From: Pseudomonas asgharzadehiana
GTDB lineage: Bacteria; Pseudomonadota; Gammaproteobacteria; Pseudomonadales; Pseudomonadaceae
Direction of reading: 5' to 3'
Length of the DNA stretch: 64,000 bases
Assembly: GCF_019139815.1 (NCBI RefSeq)
Contig: NZ_CP077079.1
Coordinates: 6,021,001 to 6,085,000, forward strand
Part shown: positions 27,427 to 36,246 of the stretch, in pieces
Layout of the letters: the number at the start of each line of letters is the position of its first letter
Numbering within the stretch: the first letter of the stretch is position 1
Position numbers and translations under genes: made by a program
The notes under the pieces: model-generated
Told to the model about the DNA's origin: nothing
The model's input: the letters and a program-made list of their open reading frames with translations, nothing else
Database searches by the model: none

Positions 27427-28122
27427 TCAGGGCGTCACTGGCGTCACAAAGGCAATACCTGTACGCAATGCCGCATTACGTACATGTTCCTGCATGGTTT
27501 TCTGCGCCGCCGCGCTGGCGCGCCGGGCCAGGGCGCGCAGGATCTTGCGGTGTTCCTGCCAAGTCTCCATGGCCCGCTCCGGCCGGATGAACGGTAGTTT
27601 CTGGCTCTCCAAAAACACCTCCGCGCTGGCACTCAGAATGCTCACCATCGCCTGGTTGCCGCTGGCCATCAGGATGCGCTGGTGGAATTCGAAGTCCAGC
27701 CGCGCGGCCGCTTCGAAGTCACCGGCCTTGAGCACCTTGCGCATTGCCTCGACGTTATCCTCCAGGCTGTCGAGTTCATCAATCGTCAAGGTCACTGCCG
27801 CCAGCCCCGCCGCAAACCCTTCAAGGGCGTAGCGCAACTGGAAAATATCCAATGGCGTAGCCTGGGCCGCGAAAGGCCAGGCAAACCCCGGCGATTCGTC
27901 CGCCGCCTGCACGAACACGCCTTTGCCCGGCTGCACGCTCACCACGCCCAAGGCACTCAAGGACGACAACGCCTCACGCAACGACGCCCGGCTCACGCCC
28001 AACTGCAGTGCCAGTTCGCGCTGGGACGGCAGCGCATCGCCCGGCCCAAAGCCCTGCTCCTTGATCAGTTTGCGGATGGCCTGCAGGGCCGCCTCCGGTA
28101 CGGCTTGGGCGATGGAATTCAT
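27427..28122 (-). CDS. GntR-family transcriptional regulator with FCD domain
   Basis: A 231-residue regulator. The N-terminal winged helix has the GntR pattern ALPSQRELALQLGVSRASLR followed by EALSSLSALGVVSVQPGKGV (about residues 28-70). The C-terminal all-helical FCD domain (about 85-215) binds a small organic-acid ligand and contains the metal-binding histidine region FEFHQRIL. The open frame starts at 28209, but the ATG at 28122 begins the conserved sequence. It is divergent from the amino-acid ABC operon across 254 bp, so it probably represses that operon and itself. The ligand is unknown. Confidence 0.9.
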   Translation of the reverse strand: MNSIAQAVPEAALQAIRKLIKEQGFGPGDALPSQRELALQLGVSRASLREALSSLSALGVVSVQPGKGVFVQAADESPGFAWPFAAQATPLDIFQLRYALEGFAAGLAAVTLTIDELDSLEDNVEAMRKVLKAGDFEAAARLDFEFHQRILMASGNQAMVSILSASAEVFLESQKLPFIRPERAMETWQEHRKILRALARRASAAAQKTMQEHVRNAALRTGIAFVTPVTP

Positions 28123-28376
28123 AAAAAACTCAAGGTTCCAGACAACTGAGCGGCTAGTTGTAAAGCTATTCGCGGCCGGCGGCAAGCCACGCCCCAAAGG
28201 GGCTCGCAAGGTTTTGCCAACGCTCGAAAAGGGTGCGAAACGGCCAGGAACTGTTCAGACCAGTAAGACCACCCGACCTCAACAAATCCCGGCCTTGCAG
28301 ACGATTGCGAGGGTGCTGGCATGGGCTGTGCACTGAGCATTTGTAGAAATCCCTTCGCCCTTCTCGGAGAGTTGTC
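28123..28376. promoter_or_regulatory. Divergent intergenic region between the FCD regulator and the ABC operon
   Basis: 254 bp without a credible gene. It should contain promoters in both directions and the FCD-regulator operator. I could not single out a convincing dyad. A good ribosome-binding site (GAGAG) precedes the ABC binding-protein start at 28377. Confidence 0.45.
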
Positions 28377-29162
28377 ATGACCAAGCGCTACAGCGCCCTG
28401 CTCACTGCCCTGTTTGCCAGCCTGATGCTCAGCCAGGCTCCCGCCCAGGCCAACGGTCTGGACGACATCGTCGCCCGTGGCACCCTCAAGGTTGCCGTGC
28501 CCCAGGACTTCCCGCCGTTCGGCTCGGTCGGCCCCGACATGAAACCCCGTGGCCTGGACATCGACACCGCCAAGCTGCTGGCCGACCAGCTCAAGGTCAA
28601 GCTGGAGCTGACCCCGGTCAACAGCACCAACCGCATCCCGTTTCTCACCACCGGCAAGGTCGACCTGGTGATTTCCAGCCTGGGCAAGAACCCGGAGCGG
28701 GAAAAGGTCATTGATTTCTCCAAGGCCTACGCGCCGTTCTACCTGGCCGTGTTTGGCCCGCCTGACGCCGCCATCAGCAGCACTGACGACCTCAAGGGCA
28801 AGACCATCAGCGTGACCCGTGGCGCCATCGAAGACATCGAGCTGACCGCCGTGGCGCCCAAGGAAGCCACCATCAAGCGCTTCGAAGACAACAACTCAAC
28901 CATCGCCGCCTACCTGGCCGGCCAGGTTGACCTGATCGCCAGCGGCAACGTGGTGATGGTCGCGATCAGCGAGCGCAACCCCAAACGCGTACCGGCGCTG
29001 AAGGTGAAGCTCAAGGATTCACCGGTATACGTGGGCGTGAACAAAAACGAGCCGGCGTTGCTGGAGAAGGTCAACCAGATCCTGGTCGCGGCCAAGGCCG
29101 ATGGCAGCCTGGAAAAGAACGCGATGCAATGGCTGAAAGAGCCGCTGCCCGCCGACCTTTGA
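28377..29162 (+). CDS. Polar amino-acid ABC transporter, periplasmic binding protein
   Basis: A 261-residue protein with a signal peptide ending near residue 25 (APAQA). The mature protein follows the SBP_bac_3 pattern: GTLKVAVPQDFPPFGSVG, RGLDIDTAKLLADQLKV and GKVDLVISSLGKNPEREK. It should bind a polar amino acid or related compound in the periplasm and deliver it to the two permeases encoded next. It is the first gene of a four-gene operon divergent from an FCD regulator. Confidence 0.92.
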   Translation: MTKRYSALLTALFASLMLSQAPAQANGLDDIVARGTLKVAVPQDFPPFGSVGPDMKPRGLDIDTAKLLADQLKVKLELTPVNSTNRIPFLTTGKVDLVISSLGKNPEREKVIDFSKAYAPFYLAVFGPPDAAISSTDDLKGKTISVTRGAIEDIELTAVAPKEATIKRFEDNNSTIAAYLAGQVDLIASGNVVMVAISERNPKRVPALKVKLKDSPVYVGVNKNEPALLEKVNQILVAAKADGSLEKNAMQWLKEPLPADL

Positions 29163-29179
29163 TACGACGGAGCTGACCC

Positions 29180-29848
29180 ATGGCGTATCAATTTGACTTT
29201 GTACCGGTGCTGGCCAACACCGACCTGCTGTTGCGCGGCGCGCTGTTCACCCTTGAGCTGACGGCTATCGGCGCGATCCTGGGGGTGGCGCTGGGCACCG
29301 TCGGCGCAGTGGTGCGAGCGTGGAAGATCCAGCCGTTCGCCTGGTGCTTCGGCGTGTATGTCGAATTGATCCGGAACACGCCGTTTCTGGTGCAGCTGTT
29401 TTTCATCTTCTTCGGCCTGCCGTCTTTGGGGCTGAAGATCACCGAGTGGCAAGCCGCCGTATTGGCGATGGTGATCAACCTGGGGGCCTACTCCACCGAA
29501 ATCATCCGCGCCGGTATCCAGGCCATCCCGCGTGGCCAGTTGGAAGCCGCCGCAGCCCTGGCGATGACGCGCTTCGAAGCATTCCGCCACGTGGTGCTGC
29601 TGCCCGCGCTGGGCAAGGTGTGGCCGGCACTGAGCAGCCAGATCATCATCGTCATGCTCGGTTCGGCGGTGTGTTCACAGATCGCCACCGAGGAGCTGAG
29701 CTTTGCCGCCAACTTTATCCAATCGCGCAATTTTCGCGCGTTTGAAACCTATGCCCTGACTACCCTGGTGTACCTGTGCATGGCATTGATGATTCGCCAG
29801 TTGCTCAACTGGATCGGCCGTCGTTTTGTGATGAGGAACAGCCGATGA
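29180..29848 (+). CDS. Polar amino-acid ABC transporter permease 1
   Basis: A 222-residue inner-membrane protein of the His/Glu/Gln permease family with about five membrane segments. The family motif YVELIRNTPFLVQLFFIFFG lies near residues 55-74, and the ATPase-contact loop RGQLEAAAALAMTRFEAFRHVVLLPALG near 117-144. It follows the binding-protein gene by 17 bp and overlaps the second permease by ATGA. Confidence 0.92.
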   Translation: MAYQFDFVPVLANTDLLLRGALFTLELTAIGAILGVALGTVGAVVRAWKIQPFAWCFGVYVELIRNTPFLVQLFFIFFGLPSLGLKITEWQAAVLAMVINLGAYSTEIIRAGIQAIPRGQLEAAAALAMTRFEAFRHVVLLPALGKVWPALSSQIIIVMLGSAVCSQIATEELSFAANFIQSRNFRAFETYALTTLVYLCMALMIRQLLNWIGRRFVMRNSR

Positions 29849-30495
29849 GTGATTTTTCGTTCTGGGACATCGTGCGCAACCTGCTCACCGGCCTGCAATG
29901 GACGCTGTTGCTGTCACTGGTGGCGTTTATCGGCGGCGGCGTGATCGGCCTGCTGGTGATGACCTTGCGCATCAGCCGCAAAGCCTTCGCGCGCAATGTC
30001 GCGCGCACCTATATCGAGCTGTTCCAGGGCACGCCGCTATTGATGCAACTGTTCCTGGTGTTCTTCGGCGTTGCCTTGCTGGGGGTGGATATCTCGCCCT
30101 GGTTGGCGGCGGCGATTGCCCTGACGCTGTTTACCAGCGCCTATCTCGCCGAAATCTGGCGCGGCTGCGTCGACTCCATCGCCCATGGGCAGTGGGAAGC
30201 CTCCGCCAGCCTGGCCCTGAACCCGCTTGAGCAATTGCGCTACGTGATCCTGCCGCAGGCGCTGCGCATCGCAGTCGCGCCGACGGTGGGGTTCTCGGTG
30301 CAGGTCGTCAAGGGCACCGCTGTGACCTCTATCATCGGTTTTACCGAGTTGACCAAGACCGGCGGCATGCTCGCCAACGCGACCTTCGAGCCCTTCATGG
30401 TCTATGGCCTGGTGGCCCTCGGTTACTTCCTGCTCTGCTACCCCTTGTCCCTCAGTGCGCGCTACCTGGAAAGGAGACTGCATGCCTCTGCTTAG
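29845..30495 (+). CDS. Polar amino-acid ABC transporter permease 2
   Basis: A 216-residue inner-membrane protein paralogous to the preceding permease, with YIELFQGTPLLMQLFLVFFG and the contact loop HGQWEASASLALNPLEQLRYVILPQALR. The two permeases should form a heterodimeric channel. The start at 29845 overlaps the previous stop. A longer open frame upstream belongs to another frame of permease 1. Confidence 0.92.
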   Translation: MSDFSFWDIVRNLLTGLQWTLLLSLVAFIGGGVIGLLVMTLRISRKAFARNVARTYIELFQGTPLLMQLFLVFFGVALLGVDISPWLAAAIALTLFTSAYLAEIWRGCVDSIAHGQWEASASLALNPLEQLRYVILPQALRIAVAPTVGFSVQVVKGTAVTSIIGFTELTKTGGMLANATFEPFMVYGLVALGYFLLCYPLSLSARYLERRLHASA

Positions 30496-31219
30496 AATTA
30501 CCGCCCTGCATAAGTACTACGGCGACCATCACGTACTCAAAGGCATTGACCTGACCGTTGAAGAAGGCCAGGTGGTGGCGATCATCGGGCGCAGCGGATC
30601 GGGTAAGTCCACCCTGTTGCGTACCCTCAATGGCCTGGAATCGATCAACGATGGCGTGATCGAAGTCGACGGCGAATACCTCGACGCAGCGCGCGCCGAC
30701 CTGCGCAGCCTGCGGCAAAAAGTCGGCATGGTATTTCAGCAGTTCAACCTGTTCCCGCACCTGACCGTGGGCGAAAACGTGATGCTCGCGCCGCAGGTGG
30801 TGCAGAAAATGCCCAAGGCCAAGGCCGCCCAGTTGGCCAAGCAGATGTTGGAACGCGTTGGGCTGGGCGAGAAATTCGACGCCTTCCCTGATCGTCTGTC
30901 CGGCGGCCAGCAGCAGCGCGTCGCTATCGCTCGCGCACTGGCGATGTCACCCAAGGTGCTGCTGTGCGATGAAATCACCTCGGCCCTCGACCCGGAGTTG
31001 GTCAATGAAGTGCTCAGCGTGGTGCGCCAATTGGCCAAGGACGGCATGACGCTGATCATGGTGACCCATGAAATGCGCTTCGCCCGGGAAGTGGGGGACA
31101 AGCTGGTGTTCATGCACCAGGGCAAGGTGCATGAAGTCGGCGATCCCAAGACCTTGTTCGCGAACCCGAGAACCGCCGAATTGGCCAATTTTATTGGCAC
31201 CGGCGATCTGCTTGCCTGA
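30482..31219 (+). CDS. Polar amino-acid ABC transporter ATP-binding protein
   Basis: A 245-residue ATPase with Walker A GRSGSGKST, Q-loop region VGMVFQQFNLFPHLTV, signature LSGGQQQRVAIARAL, Walker B VLLCDEITSALDPEL and switch VTHEMRFAREV. The start (MPLLRITALHKYYGDHHVLK) overlaps the end of permease 2 by 14 bp, preceded by a GGAGA site. It completes a binding protein-permease-permease-ATPase operon. Confidence 0.94.
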   Translation: MPLLRITALHKYYGDHHVLKGIDLTVEEGQVVAIIGRSGSGKSTLLRTLNGLESINDGVIEVDGEYLDAARADLRSLRQKVGMVFQQFNLFPHLTVGENVMLAPQVVQKMPKAKAAQLAKQMLERVGLGEKFDAFPDRLSGGQQQRVAIARALAMSPKVLLCDEITSALDPELVNEVLSVVRQLAKDGMTLIMVTHEMRFAREVGDKLVFMHQGKVHEVGDPKTLFANPRTAELANFIGTGDLLA

Positions 31220-31223
31220 ACCC

Positions 31224-31826
31224 TCAGCCGCCTGGCAGTAACTCAAAGTGCCCCTGCCCCTCGAACTGGGTTTCCTGGCGCACGGAAAAGGCATCGGGCG
31301 GCAAATAGGTGTCGATGTGCACTTGAGCCGAAAAGCGTTTTCCGGCCAGTGGTGTTCCGCCCGCTTTGGCGATCACCACCTGGCCGGGCAACAGCAGCCC
31401 GCCGGCCGATACGTCTGTCGGTTGCGCCGCGCTCAACTCTACCGCGCGACCATCGACCTGGGCGTTCTTGAGCGCCAGGGTAAAGCTGCCGTGGCGGCCG
31501 AATCGAAAGCCCTGCGCACCCGCCGGGGCGCCGGTAAAACGCAAGGCAACCGTGCCCGGCTCGGCGCACAAGACGCTCAGTTGCAGGGTTCGCTTGCCCA
31601 GGACGATGTTGCGGCCGCTGGTTTGCTCATCCAGCAGCTCTGTGCGCCTGAGCACGCCGTAATCCACCTTCGGTTGACTGAGCGAAAGACGACACTCCTG
31701 CGCCACTCCCTCCCTGGCAGCCATCCCCAACAAAGCCAACAGCACGTAGCCAAGTGCCGCGCGCACCTTGCGCGCAGGTCGTTCAACCGCGTTACTGCGC
31801 ACGACAGACCGCCGAAGCCGTTTCAT
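31224..31826 (-). CDS. Minor fimbrial subunit or adhesin of a chaperone-usher system
   Basis: A protein of about 200 residues with a long basic N-terminus, a hydrophobic signal core (LGYVLLALLGMAA) and a mature part beginning ECRLSLSQPKVDYGVL, which resembles the DUF1120 pilin relatives encoded with chaperone-usher operons. It has the two-cysteine pilin pattern (ECRLS and VLCAE) and a C-terminal beta-rich domain. It is the last gene of the operon and begins 35 bp before the usher stop. A GTG at 31766 would give a shorter signal peptide without the overlap. It probably sits at the tip or in the shaft of the pilus. Confidence 0.7.
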   Translation of the reverse strand: MKRLRRSVVRSNAVERPARKVRAALGYVLLALLGMAAREGVAQECRLSLSQPKVDYGVLRRTELLDEQTSGRNIVLGKRTLQLSVLCAEPGTVALRFTGAPAGAQGFRFGRHGSFTLALKNAQVDGRAVELSAAQPTDVSAGGLLLPGQVVIAKAGGTPLAGKRFSAQVHIDTYLPPDAFSVRQETQFEGQGHFELLPGG

Positions 31827-34284
31827 AAAGCGTGTCCTTTTGGGGTTGCGACGTTAGGTTCAGTTGCAGCACACAGGGGCGAGAGGCGTTCGGCAGCGAA
31901 ACGCTGAGGGTTTGCCCGTCATCCATATCGTTCAGAAAAATCAGGCCATCCCCCACCACACTGGTCAGGAACCTGTTGTCCGGTCCCAACACCGAGGCGC
32001 CCTGAGGCAATGGCCGGCCGTGTTCATCCTGGACCTCAAGCAATACCCGGCGAACATTCACCACCGGGAAATCAACGGTATTGAATGAACCGCGCCCGAC
32101 CGCGAGGATTTTGGTGCCGTTCTTGAGGTCGACCCGCTTGGGCAGGGATTGGGTCTGCACTTCCAGATGGCTGGTGGTGTAGGCCGGCAAGCCAGGAATC
32201 ACCGCGTGCCCACGGTAGTCGGTCCACACCGGGCCTTGCGGCGTTGAGACCTTGGCCGCCGACACATCACCCACCGAAAGCACACCGAAGGTGTCCTGAA
32301 CCGCGTAGGGAGAAAAGGTCAGGCCGCGCTCGTGAGCCACCACCGCGCCCTGCAGTTGCCCACTGTAGCTGGTGCTCGTGGGGGTGCGATTCATCCCCAG
32401 TCCCACCCGGGTGTAACGCGGCATTACGTCCAGGTTGGCGCGGACCGCTTGCTGACGATCCCGCACGTCTCGCTCCACGCCCACTTCATAGTTCACGTAG
32501 TCGTTGACCCGTTCGGACAACGCCGCCCCGCTATCAGCCCGCCCATTGCGGCGGCTGGCGTAGGTCGTGAGGCGGCGATCGTCGCCAAGGGGAATCGTGA
32601 CTTGCAGGCGCAAGGACAGCCCCTGCGGTGACACCTCATCACTCGCGCTGCGTGCCCGGCCTGCGGGCTTGCGTCGACGCGAGGCGCCCACCTGAGAATC
32701 GGCGATCAGGGCCACATCGACCTGCCTGAAGCCCTTGGCCCATGAGGCGAAGACATGTTCGGCAACCTGGCCGTCAAACTGTGAACTGCGCGAATAACTG
32801 ACCGAAAAGGCGCCCATGACCGGGTCAGCCCAGTTGAATCCCGCAGTGTATTGATGCTGGAAGCGCGTCTGCAGATCGTCTTTTTTCAGGGATCGGCCAG
32901 CCTCGATCACATCGCGATAACCCTGGGTCTGGGTCGTCGCGCTCAGGCTCATGTCAACCTTGGCCGCCAGCGGGCTGCTCAAGGACAGCGCACTACGACT
33001 GCCCTCAACACCGCCCTCGCGATCGCGCGACAAGGTATGCCGGGCGGCGACGGTAACCCGCTGGAAAAACACACTGCTCAAGGTGCCACCGGCCGACTGA
33101 TATTCATCCGTGCTCAACAGGCCAAAACCCACGGATGACTGCCTGCCCAGGCCCCAGGTGCCGCTGCCCATGGCAACGACTGGCGGCTCCTTGCCACCGA
33201 CCTGTTGTTCTCGCACCCGGCCAAGGGCGAAGTCAAAACCCGGGGTGATGGCGACAGCCGCGCCAAAAGACGCCGCCGGCACCACGAAACTGCGCATGCC
33301 GCCGCTTGTACCGATCACACTGACTTCAAGGTCACTGGTGCCGTTGAGCAACGGCAGGCCTGTCAGACTAAACGGGCCTTCAGGTACCAGGGTGGTATGG
33401 ATAAGCGCTCCGGACTGGCGCACCTCTACACGGGCCTGGCTGTGGGCCAAACCCTCCACGACAACCCCTTTATCGGCACCCATGCGAGAGATACCGTCGG
33501 GAAACAGCTGCAGGCCGGACAACTGAACCCCACCGAACACAGGGCTTCTGGTGGAAATCTGCCCCACCTGGAACGTCGACCGCAAGGCGGCCACATCACG
33601 CTGGGCGTAAGCCTGCACATGGTGGGTGCGGCTTTTACCGTTATCGGAGATAGAGAATTGCCGGCTGCGCACCACCCAGTTGCCCAGGTTGAACCCCGCC
33701 TCCGTGTAAGCCGAGACAAAACGGCTGTGGCCACTGTCTGAGCGCGCATCAAACCCCAGCACATCGTAGTTGAGCAAGGCCGCCCCACCGCCGTCGGCAA
33801 AGCTCCCCGCCTGCCATTCAGGCTCACGCAGGGAGTGCGTGGGCACGATCAAAGCCACCTCTTCACTGCTCGGCTGCAACCTGATGAGGGTGGTCGGGAA
33901 CTCACCGACAAAATCGTGACACGCCTGCTCGGCCGAGATACCCGACTGCACGATGGCCGAGGGCACTTTCAAACCGGCTTTTTCCAATAGGCCCGGCGTG
34001 AAACACAGCTGCCCCTGATAGTCGAAACGCGCCTCGACCAACCCCAGAGGGTTACCGTTGACCCGCAGCCCCACCACCTGCGCACCCTCGCGAAAACGCG
34101 CCGCGCTGCGAAAGTAGTCCGAGACCTTCGGGTCGATGCCGTAGCTGGCCAAGGCCGCAAGATCAAACCCTTCTCCCAGCTCAACCGCCGAAGCGAAACC
34201 TGGGGCTGCCCACAGCGTCGCCAACCCCATGAACAACCCTGGGTGGCGCACCTTCACACCGGTCAGCGCCCCCTTAACCTTCAT
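31792..34284 (-). CDS. Outer-membrane fimbrial usher (FimD/PapC family)
   Basis: A protein of about 830 residues with a signal peptide (FMGLATLWAAPGFA) followed by an N-terminal periplasmic domain, a central 24-strand barrel with plug region (GVQLSGLQLFPDGISRMG and neighbouring motifs), and C-terminal domains with a terminal disulfide pair (RPCVLQLN, SAVCRAQ). It assembles chaperone-bound subunits and secretes them as a pilus. The frame opens at 34320, but 34284 (MKVKGALTG) is preferred because it overlaps the chaperone stop by only 11 bp. Confidence 0.92.
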   Translation of the reverse strand: MKVKGALTGVKVRHPGLFMGLATLWAAPGFASAVELGEGFDLAALASYGIDPKVSDYFRSAARFREGAQVVGLRVNGNPLGLVEARFDYQGQLCFTPGLLEKAGLKVPSAIVQSGISAEQACHDFVGEFPTTLIRLQPSSEEVALIVPTHSLREPEWQAGSFADGGGAALLNYDVLGFDARSDSGHSRFVSAYTEAGFNLGNWVVRSRQFSISDNGKSRTHHVQAYAQRDVAALRSTFQVGQISTRSPVFGGVQLSGLQLFPDGISRMGADKGVVVEGLAHSQARVEVRQSGALIHTTLVPEGPFSLTGLPLLNGTSDLEVSVIGTSGGMRSFVVPAASFGAAVAITPGFDFALGRVREQQVGGKEPPVVAMGSGTWGLGRQSSVGFGLLSTDEYQSAGGTLSSVFFQRVTVAARHTLSRDREGGVEGSRSALSLSSPLAAKVDMSLSATTQTQGYRDVIEAGRSLKKDDLQTRFQHQYTAGFNWADPVMGAFSVSYSRSSQFDGQVAEHVFASWAKGFRQVDVALIADSQVGASRRRKPAGRARSASDEVSPQGLSLRLQVTIPLGDDRRLTTYASRRNGRADSGAALSERVNDYVNYEVGVERDVRDRQQAVRANLDVMPRYTRVGLGMNRTPTSTSYSGQLQGAVVAHERGLTFSPYAVQDTFGVLSVGDVSAAKVSTPQGPVWTDYRGHAVIPGLPAYTTSHLEVQTQSLPKRVDLKNGTKILAVGRGSFNTVDFPVVNVRRVLLEVQDEHGRPLPQGASVLGPDNRFLTSVVGDGLIFLNDMDDGQTLSVSLPNASRPCVLQLNLTSQPQKDTLYETASAVCRAQ

Positions 34285-34984
34285 GGCCCAGCACATCCGC
34301 CTGGTAGTGATCGACCGCAAAGCCGAACAACGTGGCCGGCTGCAGTATCACCGAGGAAACCTTGGACAGCGCGCCTTCGGTCTGGAGCACCAGCACTTCA
34401 CCGGGCAGGATATAGCTGCGCGGCAGCAAACCCGTCTGGTTCAACGGGTTCAGTTGCACCTCCAACCCCAGCCGCACCACATAGGCACTGTCGTTATGCA
34501 CGCTCAAGCGATCATCCTGGCGCTTCCACTTGAGCAGCTCCCACGGCGCCTGATGCCGAGGCAAGCCTGCGGGGTGCAAAATCAACGGCAGATTCTGGCG
34601 CAAGGTGATACCAATGGTCGCACCGCCAGCGGCACGCGCCTGGGGAATGCCCTCAAACGAAACACGTTTCAGACGCTGGGTCTTGAGCGGCGTCTTCAAG
34701 GTGCTGATAAACCGTACCAGTTGCGTGTCTCCAGCCTCTACGCGAGCGATGGGCGGGGTAACAATCAATAGGGGTTCAGGATCTTCGGGCACATTTTCAA
34801 TAACGGAGTGCAACAACGCCGGCCCGGAGTCCGTGTTCTTGATATTGATAGTGGCCTCGCCATCGTCCTCATAAAGAATCACGACCGTTGTTTCAGGCAG
34901 CATGCCATCGGCACTTACTGAACCCTGCAACAGCAACATCACAGAAAACGACAGGCAAGAAACTACTCTTGAAAAACTGCTCAC
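34274..34984 (-). CDS. Periplasmic fimbrial chaperone
   Basis: A 236-residue protein with a signal peptide ending near residue 25. It has the two-domain PapD/FimC-like layout but an atypical N-terminal sequence (MLPETTVVILYEDDGEATIN). The subunit-binding G1 strand region is around ETGDTQLVRF-like VEAGDTQLVRFIST, and the second domain holds NDSAYVVRLGLEVQLNP. It donates a beta strand to unfolded subunits in the periplasm and delivers them to the usher. The sequence is closer to the chaperones of DUF1120-type fimbriae than to PapD. Confidence 0.85.
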   Translation of the reverse strand: MSSFSRVVSCLSFSVMLLLQGSVSADGMLPETTVVILYEDDGEATINIKNTDSGPALLHSVIENVPEDPEPLLIVTPPIARVEAGDTQLVRFISTLKTPLKTQRLKRVSFEGIPQARAAGGATIGITLRQNLPLILHPAGLPRHQAPWELLKWKRQDDRLSVHNDSAYVVRLGLEVQLNPLNQTGLLPRSYILPGEVLVLQTEGALSKVSSVILQPATLFGFAVDHYQADVLGHEG

Positions 34985-35111
34985 CGAGTTCTCCCTGGAA
35001 CATTAATAAACAAACAATGAGGCACTCAGTTTTTGAACACATTAAAAACAGCCGACAGCACACCAGAAGTTCCTTGACTACCGAAGTTACTGTCGACTGT
35101 TATTCACGCGC

Positions 35112-35768
35112 TTAGATGTAATTCAATACCAGCGTGGCGTGACCATCCAGCGCCACATTGCCGGTAAGGTCCAAAGCGCTGGCGCGATTGATCACCGCCC
35201 GTACCGCAATAACACCGTTGAGTTGGGAGATCGCAGCAGGTGCGATAACGCTGCCGCTGCGCCAGGAATGCTGGCTCGGCGCCTGGGAGACCTTGCCGTC
35301 GCCGGCGAACCAGCCGGAGGCAGTGCTCGAGCGCACGATCGGGGCGAGCGCCACAGCGCCGGAGCTCAGGTTCCTGAGGGTCACCGAGTAACCGCCGGTA
35401 CGCCTGCCGCCCGGTGCGCCCAGGCCATAGTTCTGGGCCTCGGTGTAACCGGCGCCCAATATACCCGCGACCTTGGTGCCGGCCCGCAGGTCAGTGACGG
35501 TCAGGCCAAACCTTGCAGGGGTATGGCCGCAATTGACCGACAGCGCAGTGGTGCGCTCTTCACGCGGGTTGAAGTTCGTCGAAGACAATTCCGCGGCCCG
35601 GATAGTGCCGTAGTCGATGATCCCGCCGGCGCCGATGCTGATATTGCAAGCAGCGGGCGAGATCGTACCTTTAACGATCAGATTACCGGTCGGGGTGGTC
35701 GTGGCATAAGCGCCCACACTGGCGACCAGACACGTAAGACCCATTGCCAAACCAAATACTTTTTTCAT
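35112..35768 (-). CDS. DUF1120-family major fimbrial subunit
   Basis: A 218-residue protein with a signal peptide ending near residue 22 (VGAYA) and a mature start TTTPTGNLIVKGTISPAACN that matches DUF1120 fimbrial proteins. A conserved cysteine pair (SPAACNISIG, SVNCGHTP) forms the pilin disulfide, and the C-terminal strand LDGHATLVLNYI is the chaperone-binding tail. It is the first gene of the fimbrial operon, 127 bp upstream of the chaperone gene, and is probably the major shaft subunit because its position allows the highest expression. Confidence 0.87.
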   Translation of the reverse strand: MKKVFGLAMGLTCLVASVGAYATTTPTGNLIVKGTISPAACNISIGAGGIIDYGTIRAAELSSTNFNPREERTTALSVNCGHTPARFGLTVTDLRAGTKVAGILGAGYTEAQNYGLGAPGGRRTGGYSVTLRNLSSGAVALAPIVRSSTASGWFAGDGKVSQAPSQHSWRSGSVIAPAAISQLNGVIAVRAVINRASALDLTGNVALDGHATLVLNYI

Positions 35769-36246
35769 GCTTTACCCGTTATTAGAAAATTAACAGGCAC
35801 TATTTATTAAGGGCCGGAAGCTCCGCTTCCCCAAGACACGATCCCTGACGTAAAAAGCCACAAACAAATAACACCACGGCATCATTGCCGTGGCGCAGTC
35901 TCACCTTTTAGTGATTCACAAAAAACAAGAAAGCCCCTTGATTATCGTCAGAACGGGGAAAAATCGTTGTACGCCTCAATGAGCGCTCACGTAGCCCAGA
36001 ATGAAATATTTCAAATAAAAAATCGGCGCACGCGTAGGGAAAGTCGAACAGCGCATTATAAGCACTACACTTTCATTATCCCTTACTTACTCTGGAAACC
36101 ATTCACTACTTCCAAAGTAACTCGCCCTACACCCCTGGCAAATCCTACGCACAGACACCGATAAGATGATTCACCCAGCACAACGCGTTGGCTCCAGCGG
36201 TCGATCGTGGCACGATGGTCAGGTTATCGACCGAGACCCCCAAACC
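35769..36246. promoter_or_regulatory. AT-rich intergenic region between the fimbrial operon and ppx
   Basis: 478 bp without a credible gene, clearly richer in A and T than its surroundings. It contains a perfect 8-bp hairpin CCACGGCA / TGCCGTGG at 35874-35893 with loop TCAT. It must hold the promoters of the fimbrial operon (minus) and ppx (plus). The low GC is consistent with silencing by an H-NS-like MvaT protein, which is inference. Confidence 0.5.
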
